NCBI RefSeq assembly: GCF_004000985.1 | Contig: NZ_BIMH01000004.1 | Span: 124,001 to 188,000, forward strand | Direction of reading: 5' to 3' | Length of the DNA: 64,000 nucleotides | Origin: Paenibacillus validus NBRC 15382 | GTDB lineage: Bacteria; Bacillota; Bacilli; Paenibacillales; NBRC-103111 | Shown here: positions 7,410 to 15,135 of the stretch, in pieces | Position numbering within the stretch: the first letter of the stretch is position 1 | How the letters are laid out: each line of letters begins with the position of its first letter | Translations under genes and position numbers: made by a program | The notes under the pieces: model-generated | The model's database searches: none | Told to the model about the DNA's origin: nothing | The model's input: the letters and a program-made list of their open reading frames with translations, nothing else

Positions 7410-8351
7410 TTACAGCCAATTCTGGTTGACCGGTCTTGTTTCCTGGAATCGTTCAGGATGAGCGGCTCCCCACCAAAGTCTTCCTCTGGTGCTGTAATCC
7501 TCCCAGGTCCATTTTACAGGCGGCATATCTAGATCCCGTAAATAATCCCCGGTATAAATTTCCATTCTATTCCCATCCGGATCGCGGATGTACAAGAAGA
7601 ACGCATTGCTCAAACCGTGTCGTCCCGGTCCGTATTCAATCGAATCTTGATAGCCGGCATCAGCCAGCAGATCGGCGGTTCGAATAATTTCAGCCGGCCC
7701 CTGCACCGTGTACGCCACATGATGCAATGCCGCTCCGCTTGCTTTCACAAGTGCGACATCGTGCGTACCAGGGAAACGCCGGGTCCACGCTGCGAAAGTT
7801 TCTCCGTCCCGCTCCACATATTCAGAAACACTAAAATTCAATTCGTCTCTCCAGTAATTTAATGCCTTGTCAACACTGGCTACACGCAAATTGACATGAT
7901 CGATCCGCAGCGGTGGAATTCCTTTATCCGTATGAGTAAAACGCATCGGCAATCTTTTTAACCGCCCGGTTTCGTCAAATATATCAATTTGTTGCATGTC
8001 GTGGTAAAATTCAATCGGATGTCCGTTCGGTTCCACGATTCGCAATGAAGCACCTTGCCCCGGCTCGGCACCATCGGGTACCCTCGTATACGGAATTCCC
8101 AATTTTTTGTGATGGTGAGCCAATCGTTCCAAATCTTCAGGATCCGAAACCCGCAGAGCGAAATGACCTAGTCCACTGTAGCTATTTTTCGTAAGCGTAA
8201 GCGTATGGGTATCGAACTCGTCTACCCCCCGCAAGTATATATGCTGCTTGTCAGAATCATGTTCGCGAAAGCCCAATACATCAACATAAAATTCCCTGGC
8301 CTTTTCCAAATCGGTAACGAAAAGTTCCGTGTGTCCCAGTCGTAAAATCAT
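7410..8351 (-). CDS. Extradiol ring-cleavage dioxygenase, homoprotocatechuate 2,3-dioxygenase-like (VOC)
   Basis: 313 residues from ATG 8351, chosen because AAGGAG sits eight bases upstream; an in-frame ATG at 8381 has no such signal. Two VOC modules of the type I extradiol family. Metal ligands H152, H211 and E264 have exactly the spacing of H155, H214 and E267 in the Brevibacterium homoprotocatechuate enzyme, and the second-sphere H197 and Y254 match its H200 and Y257. It opens a catechol ring next to the hydroxyl pair. It is the last gene of the hydroxylase operon. The exact catechol substrate cannot be fixed from sequence. Confidence 0.88.
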   Translation of the reverse strand: MILRLGHTELFVTDLEKAREFYVDVLGFREHDSDKQHIYLRGVDEFDTHTLTLTKNSYSGLGHFALRVSDPEDLERLAHHHKKLGIPYTRVPDGAEPGQGASLRIVEPNGHPIEFYHDMQQIDIFDETGRLKRLPMRFTHTDKGIPPLRIDHVNLRVASVDKALNYWRDELNFSVSEYVERDGETFAAWTRRFPGTHDVALVKASGAALHHVAYTVQGPAEIIRTADLLADAGYQDSIEYGPGRHGLSNAFFLYIRDPDGNRMEIYTGDYLRDLDMPPVKWTWEDYSTRGRLWWGAAHPERFQETRPVNQNWL

Positions 8352-8364
8352 CCTACTGTCTCCT

Positions 8365-8628
8365 TCACGCCACATGGGCAATTATAATTTTGGCGAATTG
8401 ATCTTCTATAATCAAATATTCCGACCATTTATTGGCTAACCAAGCATCCGCACGGGCCGGGTGTCCCAGCACGGCTGCACCAGCAGCCGTACCGGTAACA
8501 TTACCGTTTCTTTCAAGCACCAAACCGATGTTAGGCCAATCCAATCGATCAAAATGAAAGCGATTACAGGTTTGAGTCCAAATACACTGCGGTTTTGTTT
8601 CTCCATGAATTTCAATTAAATGCCTCAA
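8365..8628 (-). pseudogene. Remnant of a 2-keto-4-pentenoate hydratase
   Basis: An 87-residue open frame starting at a TTG that overlaps the stop codon of the upstream gene (TTGA). Residues about 34-70 ('GLVLERNGNVTGTAAGAAV', then 'LGHPARADAWLANK') match the conserved core of hydratases such as MhpD and DmpE. Those enzymes have about 260 residues. The N-terminal ~140 residues, including the catalytic Glu-rich metal site, and the C-terminal strand region are missing or scrambled, so activity is very unlikely. It is a decayed step of the meta-cleavage pathway, kept between two dioxygenase genes. Confidence 0.7.
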
Positions 8629-9506
8629 GACCCCTTACCGAATGATTCGACTGGAAATGCCCCCCATGAACTGAATGCGGTCGGGAAATCCTCCCACACT
8701 CTATGGGAAATAGCGTGATCCGCTCTTGGCATTTCAGCAGACAGCTCCATTCGGTTTCCGCTCGGATCCATAAAATACGTATACAGATTGCCGCCTACCG
8801 AATGTCTTCCCGGACCAACTTCAATTTTATAACCGGCCTGCGCGAGCAAATCTGCGGCCCGCTTCATATCCTCTAAACCGTTTACCTGAAATGCGTAATG
8901 ATGCAGGGTCGTATGTTCCGGAGTGCCTATCGCAGCCACGTCATGATGGTAATCGGAAGCATGCGTCCACGCTGCTCCCCATATGCCGGGCGCCGGCTCG
9001 AACACATCGGAGACGCTAAAATCAAGAGCATCTTTCAAAAATTGCACAAATCCGTTGACGTCCTTGGTATGTACCGTGATATGATCGGCATCCAGCAAAC
9101 CAAGACCTCTGCTTCCTTTATTGCCCACTACAGGATGAATGTATTTGGGCCGGTGATCCAGAAGTACCAGTTCCATTTGGTGATTCGAGGGGGCCGCAAA
9201 CCGCAGCGCTGCCTTTTTCCCTGGTTCCGGATCCGTCAAACGTTGACTGGGTACGCCCAGTGATGACAGTTTTTTCTCAAAATAGCCGAGATCCTCTTCG
9301 TTCACTACCTGCAGTGCAAAAAGGTCTAAACCTGTTCCACCTTGTTTAATGGCTAGGTCATAGTTATGATCAGCCCCACAGCCGAAATAAACCGTATCTT
9401 TCTCTCTTGCAATTTCATGCAATCCGATAATATCGCGGTAGAATTCAATTGATTTTGCTAAATCGATGACATTAATTGTTCCGTTGGCAAATTTAAAAAT
9501 CCCCAT
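8625..9506 (-). CDS. Second extradiol dioxygenase / VOC protein
   Basis: 293 residues with two VOC modules. Candidate iron ligands H142 (in 'DADHITVH'), H202 or H203 ('TTLHHYAFQV') and E254 ('DPSGNRMEL') have the type I extradiol spacing, so it is predicted active. It resembles the neighbouring 7410-8351 enzyme in the last 150 residues but is clearly divergent in the first module. It follows the cupin gene by 13 bases. Two ring-cleavage enzymes in one operon suggests either two catechol substrates or a division between cleavage and a glyoxalase-like step. Confidence 0.85.
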   Translation of the reverse strand: MGIFKFANGTINVIDLAKSIEFYRDIIGLHEIAREKDTVYFGCGADHNYDLAIKQGGTGLDLFALQVVNEEDLGYFEKKLSSLGVPSQRLTDPEPGKKAALRFAAPSNHQMELVLLDHRPKYIHPVVGNKGSRGLGLLDADHITVHTKDVNGFVQFLKDALDFSVSDVFEPAPGIWGAAWTHASDYHHDVAAIGTPEHTTLHHYAFQVNGLEDMKRAADLLAQAGYKIEVGPGRHSVGGNLYTYFMDPSGNRMELSAEMPRADHAISHRVWEDFPTAFSSWGAFPVESFGKGS

Positions 9507-9519
9507 TTCCTATACCTCC

Positions 9520-10038
9520 TTAATTTTTCACGCTATTATTTTTAAAATATTGTTCAAAACTAACCATCCCTAGACTTTCCCGGCGATTAGCGTCAAGTGC
9601 GTCCAAGGCTCTGGAGTTTTCAACCAACAGCATTTGTACTTCAGCAGAATGCGGATTGTAGTGTCGATGCCAAATCCATGGAGGAGTATAAACAAAATCT
9701 CCCTTTGACCACGTTACAACCTGATCGCCGATTTCCGAATAGCCTTCCCCTTCGATTACATAATGGACCGATTCATGAACATGACGCTGCAGATCTGAAC
9801 TGCTGTTTGCCGGTATTTTTTGCAAATAAAATTCCAACGATTTGGCAGGAATATCTACTAAAATTCCAATTTCACTTGGGTTCCCTGTTGCTTGGCTATC
9901 AAGCCAAATTGCGTCTTCGGAGTGCACGACCAGACCATCGGAAGAAATTTCTTGATGGTCACGCTGTTTCAACTTTTTTAAATTGGCAAAGAAAGAATTC
10001 AGTTTTTGTTCGCTTGTCGGTTTGTTCCCATGATGCAT
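9520..10038 (-). CDS. Cupin domain protein
   Basis: 172 residues with a single conserved cupin barrel: 'LQRHVHESVHYVIEGEGYS' gives the H-x-H...E metal motif and 'GDFVYTPPWIWHRHYN' the second motif with its His. Ligands fit a mononuclear iron or manganese site. It resembles half of a gentisate 1,2-dioxygenase-like bicupin but is too short for one. In this operon it may be a ring-cleavage or lower-pathway enzyme, or a metal-dependent isomerase. Function is unassigned. Confidence 0.75.
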   Translation of the reverse strand: MHHGNKPTSEQKLNSFFANLKKLKQRDHQEISSDGLVVHSEDAIWLDSQATGNPSEIGILVDIPAKSLEFYLQKIPANSSSDLQRHVHESVHYVIEGEGYSEIGDQVVTWSKGDFVYTPPWIWHRHYNPHSAEVQMLLVENSRALDALDANRRESLGMVSFEQYFKNNSVKN

Positions 10039-10055
10039 TTCTTTACCTCCCCAGT

Positions 10056-10844
10056 TCAGAGTGGACTTACAATGGTGAACCCCCCGTCAATAACATGGGT
10101 TTGACCTGTTATGAAGGAAGCGTGCTCCGAAGCAAGAAATGCTACGAGGGAGGCCACATCATCCGGCTTGCCGAACCGTCCGACAGGAATGCTCTCCTGG
10201 TCTTGCCTAAGAACCTCTTCTAGAGGTATCCCTGCTTGTTTCGCTCTGTAATCAGCGATTTGCCGGATGCGATCCGTATCGATATGAGCTGGCGCAATCA
10301 CATTAGTTGTCACGCCGTAAGGCCCTACTTCGCAAGCGAGCGATTCCGAAAGCGCTTTAACACCAGCCCGCATTACATTGGACAAGTGAAGGTTAGGCAG
10401 CGGACGAATCACAGAGGATGATGTCATATATATTAAACGTCCCCACTGATTTTCCTGCATGCCAGGCAACACCGCTCTTGTCAGACGAATTGCAGCATCC
10501 AGAATTAGACGATAAGAGAAATCCCAATCGGAACTGCTCAAGTTGAGAAAGCTGCCCGGTTTGGGGCCTCCGGTATTGTAGACAAGGATGTCAATGCCGC
10601 CCATTTCGGCAATTGCTGCGCTCGCCAATTCATCTACCGAAGCCGGATTTGTGAAATCGGAGGGTTGGTAAAACACTTGCGAACCTGTTTCCCTGTGAAT
10701 TTCCTGTGCTGTTTGTGGAAGCAGATCCCTTTCAATACCGCTTAAAAATACGGTAGCTCCCTCTTTTGCAAGCCGTTCCGCAATCCCTCTACCAATACCT
10801 GAGCTTGAAGCTGTGACCAACGCTTTCTTTCCTTTTAAATCCAT
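10056..10844 (-). CDS. Short-chain dehydrogenase (SDR)
   Basis: 262 residues from ATG 10844, preceded by AGGTGGG at eight bases; upstream in-frame ATGs at 10850 and 10895 lie in or before that signal and overlap the preceding gene. 'TASSSGIGRGIA' is the cofactor loop, with Ser replacing one Gly of the usual TGxxxGIG. 'YNTGG' replaces NNAG. The catalytic triad is altered: the family Ser is at 'YMTSSSVIRP', but the YxxxK position appears as 'HLSNVMRAGVKAL', without the Tyr. This Tyr loss is shared by a subgroup of SDRs near aromatic genes. Substrate unknown. Confidence 0.75.
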   Translation of the reverse strand: MDLKGKKALVTASSSGIGRGIAERLAKEGATVFLSGIERDLLPQTAQEIHRETGSQVFYQPSDFTNPASVDELASAAIAEMGGIDILVYNTGGPKPGSFLNLSSSDWDFSYRLILDAAIRLTRAVLPGMQENQWGRLIYMTSSSVIRPLPNLHLSNVMRAGVKALSESLACEVGPYGVTTNVIAPAHIDTDRIRQIADYRAKQAGIPLEEVLRQDQESIPVGRFGKPDDVASLVAFLASEHASFITGQTHVIDGGFTIVSPL

Positions 10845-10857
10845 ATGCATATCCCAC

Positions 10858-12318
10858 CTATAATTTGCTGTTATTTTCAATCCCATACGATGCAAGCATT
10901 TTGTCTACCAGAGCCAAAGGTTCCCGTTTGTCATAACCGGAATATTGTGTTTGAATACGCAGGAACATCGGATCCCCTGCATAGAAGCGCTCATATAATT
11001 CATGGCGAGATCCAAAGTCTGAAACAGCAATCTCCGCAGCGGCTTTGAACAGCTTCACTTTCTCTTCGGCTGTCACTTCGGCTCCCCGATAATACTTGCG
11101 GACATCACTTGCAATCGGACTATTAAACACATCCACACTTGCCGGTTGATACATCAACCCGCCTGCGACCACAAACTGAATGATCTCCCTGACGCGGGGG
11201 TACCAACGGTTACCCGAATTTCGAATCGCATACAAAGGAGTAACATTCGGTAAATAGATGCCGTCAGGACTTTGTTCGCTGGTAGCTTCTGAAGAATGTA
11301 CCGCTGCTCTAATTAATTCAATATAGGTGGTTATTTCACCTATCATATCCTGAACATGAGGAAATTGATTGGTATTCACCATTTCGGTCGCTCTCATGAC
11401 GAGTCCAGCCAGGAACTGCAGCTTAGCTTGCAAACGGATAGCGGATTGATGCCCCGTAAATGCGTTTGAATTTAGTTTCCAAATCGTGTTTACACGTTCA
11501 ACATCCTGATAGATGAACACTCGCTCCCATGGAACCAGCACATCATCAAATACAACTACACTATCCAGTTCATCAAACCGCGAAGCCAACGGATGGTCAA
11601 ATACGGATTGGCGGACGAAAGACTCTCGGGCAATTAATCGTACGCCGGGGGTGTTTAGAGGAAGCGCGAAGGAAATTGCATATTTGTAATCTTTTTCGGT
11701 TGGTTTTCGCAAATGGAACGGCCACACAAGCATCTCATCCGCATATGGGCCTGCGGTAGCCAGCATTTTGGCCCCGCGAACAATAATACCGGCATCCGTT
11801 TCTCTTACGACTCCCAGATATGTGAATTCATCCGGCTGTTCAGACGGCGCCTTACCGCGATCTACCTGAGGATCTATCAGCACATGGGTTAAATACAAAT
11901 CATTTTCCCGTACATATTCAAAATAATTCCGGGCATTATCCGCGTAAGGGCCAAAGAAATCCGCATGGATATACCATGCTGTCAGCATGGCGCTCATAAA
12001 ATCAGTGGAGCGCCCCATCATCCCAAACGTTTCTTCCGCCCAATCTTTATGCATCAACCGGCGGCGGACCAGATCTTCCTTCGACTTCGGAACAAGAAAA
12101 GAGGTACCGATTAGGTCGCCCGTTTTAGGTGATTTCGACAACATATAAGAACGCTTATCCTTTTCCCATTGTGAATCATACAGTCTTGCTATCGATTTTA
12201 CAGCCGGCGCTACAAGCGGATGGGTTGTTGGATCCTTTACTTGTTCATTGCCGATCCAAGTTTCCGGAGGATTGTCCTTCAACCTTTGTATATAGTCCGT
12301 TCCTCTTCTTGCCCCCAT
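10858..12318 (-). CDS. 4-hydroxyphenylacetate 3-monooxygenase family, oxygenase component (HpaB-type)
   Basis: 486 residues, typical of the FADH2-dependent HpaB/HpaH family with an acyl-CoA dehydrogenase fold. Recognisable segments are 'GTDYIQRLKDNPPETWIGNE' at the N-terminus, 'DPQVDRGK', 'GIIVRGAKMLATAGPYADE', 'VPWERVFIYQDVE' and 'FTGHQSAIRLQAKL'. It hydroxylates a phenol ortho to the existing hydroxyl, giving a catechol for the dioxygenases in the same operon. The gene starts two bases after the stop of the upstream hydrolase. No HpaC flavin reductase is present in the window, so reduced FAD must come from elsewhere. Confidence 0.9.
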   Translation of the reverse strand: MGARRGTDYIQRLKDNPPETWIGNEQVKDPTTHPLVAPAVKSIARLYDSQWEKDKRSYMLSKSPKTGDLIGTSFLVPKSKEDLVRRRLMHKDWAEETFGMMGRSTDFMSAMLTAWYIHADFFGPYADNARNYFEYVRENDLYLTHVLIDPQVDRGKAPSEQPDEFTYLGVVRETDAGIIVRGAKMLATAGPYADEMLVWPFHLRKPTEKDYKYAISFALPLNTPGVRLIARESFVRQSVFDHPLASRFDELDSVVVFDDVLVPWERVFIYQDVERVNTIWKLNSNAFTGHQSAIRLQAKLQFLAGLVMRATEMVNTNQFPHVQDMIGEITTYIELIRAAVHSSEATSEQSPDGIYLPNVTPLYAIRNSGNRWYPRVREIIQFVVAGGLMYQPASVDVFNSPIASDVRKYYRGAEVTAEEKVKLFKAAAEIAVSDFGSRHELYERFYAGDPMFLRIQTQYSGYDKREPLALVDKMLASYGIENNSKL

Positions 12319-12320
12319 GT

Positions 12321-13184
12321 TTACAATCTTCCTTCCTTAAGAAATCTGTGATGTACGTCATTGAACTCTCCAGGCTTCTCCCATTGCGGCCAGTGGCCGG
12401 CTTCGCTGATTACATATAACTGGCTGCTAGGTATCCATGACTTTAATATGAATGCTTCATCAACCGTCCCTGTGGGATCGTTATCTGTCCATAACAGCAA
12501 AGTTGGACACTTGATCTTTCCGCACCATTCAGGCCCCCAGGCATAATCTTTCCTGACTTCCCAATCCTGTAGACACACAATATTGTAGACTGCCCTTTTA
12601 AACTCCCGTTGGGTATATATCTGATAACGAATGTTCACCAGTTCATCCGTCACAAAACTCTTATCAAGAAACAACCACTCCAACCGCGATCTTACATTTT
12701 CATAAGTCGCTTCCACTACAGCGCTAATTGTGGAATCTTTTACTTTCTTCATGACTTCCGGCTTATTGGTAATATTACCGGGAGTGTTTAGAATCACTTT
12801 ATCGACCAGATCCGGGTAATGAGCGGCTGTCCAAGCCGCGACCCATCCTCCCAATGACTCCCCGGATAGATTGAATTTCTGCAATCCCAAAGCCTCCGCC
12901 AGACCAACCAGATGATCACTCAAATAATCGATGGTGTACGGTCTATCAGGTTTGTCACTATATCCGTGTCCAACCATATCGTAAGCGATTACCCTGAAGT
13001 CTTCCGACAGTCTCCCTATGTTCCTGGCATATGCTTCAAGATGTCCACCCGTACCGTGAACGAAGATGAGAGGATCTCCTTCTCCTGCTTCCAATATGCG
13101 CGTTCTAATTCCTTTTACATTGATATAGTCCTGTTTTAAAGGGACACCCGCTAATTGTGACCACATGCCGACCTTCTCTCCCAT
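12321..13184 (-). CDS. Alpha/beta hydrolase, probable meta-cleavage product hydrolase
   Basis: 287 residues. The nucleophile elbow is 'SGESLGGW' (S110), the acid is D234 or D236 in 'WTDNDPTG', and the His is H264 in 'EAGHWPQWE', the full catalytic triad of the MhpC/BphD family. The oxyanion segment is 'VHGTGGHLEAY'. It is the first gene of the hydroxylase operon and fits C-C bond hydrolysis of the ring-cleavage product. Two promoters with operator copies C and D lie upstream. Substrate is inferred from context only. Confidence 0.85.
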   Translation of the reverse strand: MGEKVGMWSQLAGVPLKQDYINVKGIRTRILEAGEGDPLIFVHGTGGHLEAYARNIGRLSEDFRVIAYDMVGHGYSDKPDRPYTIDYLSDHLVGLAEALGLQKFNLSGESLGGWVAAWTAAHYPDLVDKVILNTPGNITNKPEVMKKVKDSTISAVVEATYENVRSRLEWLFLDKSFVTDELVNIRYQIYTQREFKRAVYNIVCLQDWEVRKDYAWGPEWCGKIKCPTLLLWTDNDPTGTVDEAFILKSWIPSSQLYVISEAGHWPQWEKPGEFNDVHHRFLKEGRL

Positions 13185-13203
13185 GGTTCACCTCATTTTT
13201 GGT

Positions 13204-13251
13204 ATACTAGTATCTTAGTAATAGAATACCATAATTTCCTTTTCTATGCAA
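13204..13251 (-). promoter_or_regulatory. Proximal promoter of the hydroxylase operon with operator copy C
   Basis: -35 TTGCAT at 13246-13251, 17-base spacer, -10 TATTCT at 13223-13228. Operator ATACTAGTATCTTAGTAA at 13204-13221 covers the predicted start point, 20 bases before the hydrolase gene. Confidence 0.65.
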
Positions 13252-13343
13252 CCGCTTTTTTCTCCTGAACGCGGGTATCGATTAATGCTCTGCTTTGATA
13301 ACACCTGCTTTCCTTTTGGTATTTTCCTATAGTGAGGCCACAT
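13215..13343 (-). CDS. Possible 42-aa leader frame
   Basis: ATG at 13343 immediately after AAGGAGGTG, stop TAA at 13215 inside operator copy C. The AAGGAGGTGATG at 13341-13352 is nearly the full anti-Shine-Dalgarno match, but only two bases separate GGAGG from the ATG, which is short. The peptide is basic and has no recognisable domain. It could be a translated leader of the long transcript from the distal promoter, or chance. Confidence 0.25.
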   Translation of the reverse strand: MWPHYRKIPKGKQVLSKQSINRYPRSGEKSGCIEKEIMVFYY

Positions 13344-13361
13344 CACCTCCTTATATCTGAT

Positions 13362-13390
13362 ATACTAATATCTTAGTTGTTTGTTGTCAA
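13362..13390 (-). promoter_or_regulatory. Distal promoter with operator copy D
   Basis: -35 TTGACA at 13385-13390, 17-base spacer, -10 TAGTAT at 13362-13367. Operator ATACTAATATCTTAGTTG at 13362-13379 overlaps the -10 and the spacer. Confidence 0.65.
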
Positions 13391-13462
13391 CCGGTTTTTG
13401 AATTTTCAATTGAATAGAAAGCGCTATAATGAGGCTGAGGTCTGTCCGTTAGCGCAGCAAAG

Positions 13463-13485
13463 GACTGCCATGTGGCAGCCCTCAC
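13463..13485 (-). terminator. Probable terminator of the SH3-like protein gene
   Basis: Minus strand GGGCTGCC-ACAT-GGCAGTCC stem followed by TTTGCT. The T-run is short. Confidence 0.4.
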
Positions 13486-13613
13486 GGTATTTAACCAGCT
13501 TCTTTGGCGGACATCACTACATAGTTGTGTGATCATGATCCAACTGGAATACTTGCGTAAAACATGCATTTCATGAGAAATATGAAGTGTCCGCGCACGG
13601 GGATTACGCCTGC

Positions 13614-14840
13614 TCAGGGCCGTACCCATTTAGGGCCCTGCCACGTATGGATGTAATACCAGGACTCCCCGTTAGGGGACGTCCATACGCGTGAAGCGGT
13701 AACGGTTTGCGGTGTGAAGGTTAGCGCGTTGTTCAGCAACGAACTGTCTACATAAGGCGTATCGAGTGCAATCGATGATTCGGTCAGGTCGAGGCGGGCA
13801 TTACTCTGCTTCACTCCGAGCTTGGCATCGTTCTCAAAATCCCCTGTCAACTGCGAGGCGATTTCCTTGGCCGGGTTGATCCACTTGCCTGAATCGTCCG
13901 CTAGCACGAAGTACCAGCCGTCTCTTCTGCCAATCACATGAACGGCTTGCGGCTGCTGCTGCTCCGATGGCTCCGCGTAGTAGTCGAAGGGTGACCTGTA
14001 ATAGTAGAATGGGACGGGAATGTCCAGCTTAAGGTCGACGCTTTCTACACCCTCAAATCCGTACCCATAAGAGTCAAGGTGGATCCATCTCAGTCCTTTC
14101 GGGGTATCGATCTGGTACCAGACGCTTGGAGGAACCATGCGCGTCTGCTGAATATACTTCGCGACAGGCTTCACCACCTGAGGAGGCAGCTTTGGCTCGT
14201 CAGTCATCGGATTATCGAAGGGAAATAGGTACACCTCGCTCTCCTGAGCAATCGCGATCATGCCTTCGACCGGATCCCCTTTGTATTTCTCGGCAAAATG
14301 ATACGGACGAATCCATTTGTTTCCAAGCCAGGAGGTCTGGATCAAATACCACTTATCGTTCGCGTTCGTATAGCAGGGGGTGTAAGGATCGCACACGCTG
14401 ATGGAAGCAACCGCCTGAACCTGTTGCGGAGAAAGTCCATACGCTGTCATTTTCATCGGTGATTCATATATTGGGGTCTCCTGTTCAAGTAAAGTCAGCG
14501 TCTGCTCCTGAAGCTCCAGCTTGCCGTACTTGTAGGAGCCTTCCTTCAAGTTAATCCATGCTTCGCCAAGCCACGTCTCAATCCGCACCTTATCCATACG
14601 TGTGATGTCAAGCAGCCTGCTGCTTTCGATCGGGGCTAGATGTACCGATTGGAGGGCACTCAGCGCGCCGATGGCCTCATCCGGTCTTGTCTCGCTGCTT
14701 GCATACAGCGTAAAGTCGTCAAGCAAGGTTACATAAGGCATAACGCTTGGCGCGGCGAGCTCCTGCTCTGCGTGAGAGAGCTGCGGTCCGGACAGGACGG
14801 CCATGGCTGTGGCCAGCAGCAAGATGAACCATTTGGTCAT
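13614..14840 (-). CDS. Secreted protein with repeated SH3-like/GW-type wall-binding modules
   Basis: 408 residues from ATG 14840, with GGAGG eight bases upstream; an in-frame GTG at 14849 touches the ribosome binding site. A signal peptide is seen at residues 1-25 ('WFILLLATAMAVLSG', cleavage after 'SHA'). The rest contains about five repeats ending in a Trp-Ile/Val-x-Pro-like motif: 'EAWINLKEG', 'NKWIRPYHF', 'LRWIHLDSY', 'GKWINPAKE' and the C-terminal 'PKWVRP', each preceded by a 'WY-x-I' strand. This is the pattern of GW/SH3-like modules that bind the cell wall. No catalytic domain is seen. Confidence 0.75.
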   Translation of the reverse strand: MTKWFILLLATAMAVLSGPQLSHAEQELAAPSVMPYVTLLDDFTLYASSETRPDEAIGALSALQSVHLAPIESSRLLDITRMDKVRIETWLGEAWINLKEGSYKYGKLELQEQTLTLLEQETPIYESPMKMTAYGLSPQQVQAVASISVCDPYTPCYTNANDKWYLIQTSWLGNKWIRPYHFAEKYKGDPVEGMIAIAQESEVYLFPFDNPMTDEPKLPPQVVKPVAKYIQQTRMVPPSVWYQIDTPKGLRWIHLDSYGYGFEGVESVDLKLDIPVPFYYYRSPFDYYAEPSEQQQPQAVHVIGRRDGWYFVLADDSGKWINPAKEIASQLTGDFENDAKLGVKQSNARLDLTESSIALDTPYVDSSLLNNALTFTPQTVTASRVWTSPNGESWYYIHTWQGPKWVRP

Positions 14841-14918
14841 ATCACTCACCTCCTTTCCCTATTTAGACGAAAATTCAAGTGAAAAGTTACGTGCGGTGTC
14901 TCGCACCGTTCAGTCCTG

Positions 14919-15110
14919 TTATTGCGTTTCGTCTTTCTCTACGACTTCCCAATGAATGCTGATCATCTTATCCACCCAGTTGCGGATATTCATTTCGATC
15001 GCTTGTTCGACCTCTTCGTCCATGAGCTCGCCAAGCTTGTTTTCCTCGAGCACGAGTTCATCTACCTTTGCTATTTGACCACCAATAGACAATTCGACTT
15101 TAATTCGCAT
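14919..15110 (-). CDS. Small hypothetical protein, 63 aa
   Basis: GAGGG precedes the ATG by six bases. The protein has an N-terminal strand pair ('IKVELSIGGQIAKVDEL') and then an acidic helix with 'WVDKMISIHWEV' at the end. It lies 25 bases after the TetR gene on the same strand and is probably cotranscribed with it. No family is recognised. Confidence 0.55.
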   Translation of the reverse strand: MRIKVELSIGGQIAKVDELVLEENKLGELMDEEVEQAIEMNIRNWVDKMISIHWEVVEKDETQ

Positions 15111-15135
15111 CTACAACCCTCTTTTCGTCTTTTCT

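Larger units (their letters stand above)
13185..13613. other. Intergenic control region of the hydroxylase operon
   Basis: 429 bases. The left half holds two predicted minus-strand promoters, each with an operator copy, and a 42-codon leader frame. The right part (about 13400-13613) is the 3' region of the SH3-like protein gene with one hairpin; no gene is supported there. Confidence 0.6.

Noticed and set aside
13387-13629. Minus-strand frame of 80 codons between the SH3-like gene and the hydroxylase operon
   Set aside because: No ribosome binding site, overlaps a terminator-like hairpin, composition unlike protein.
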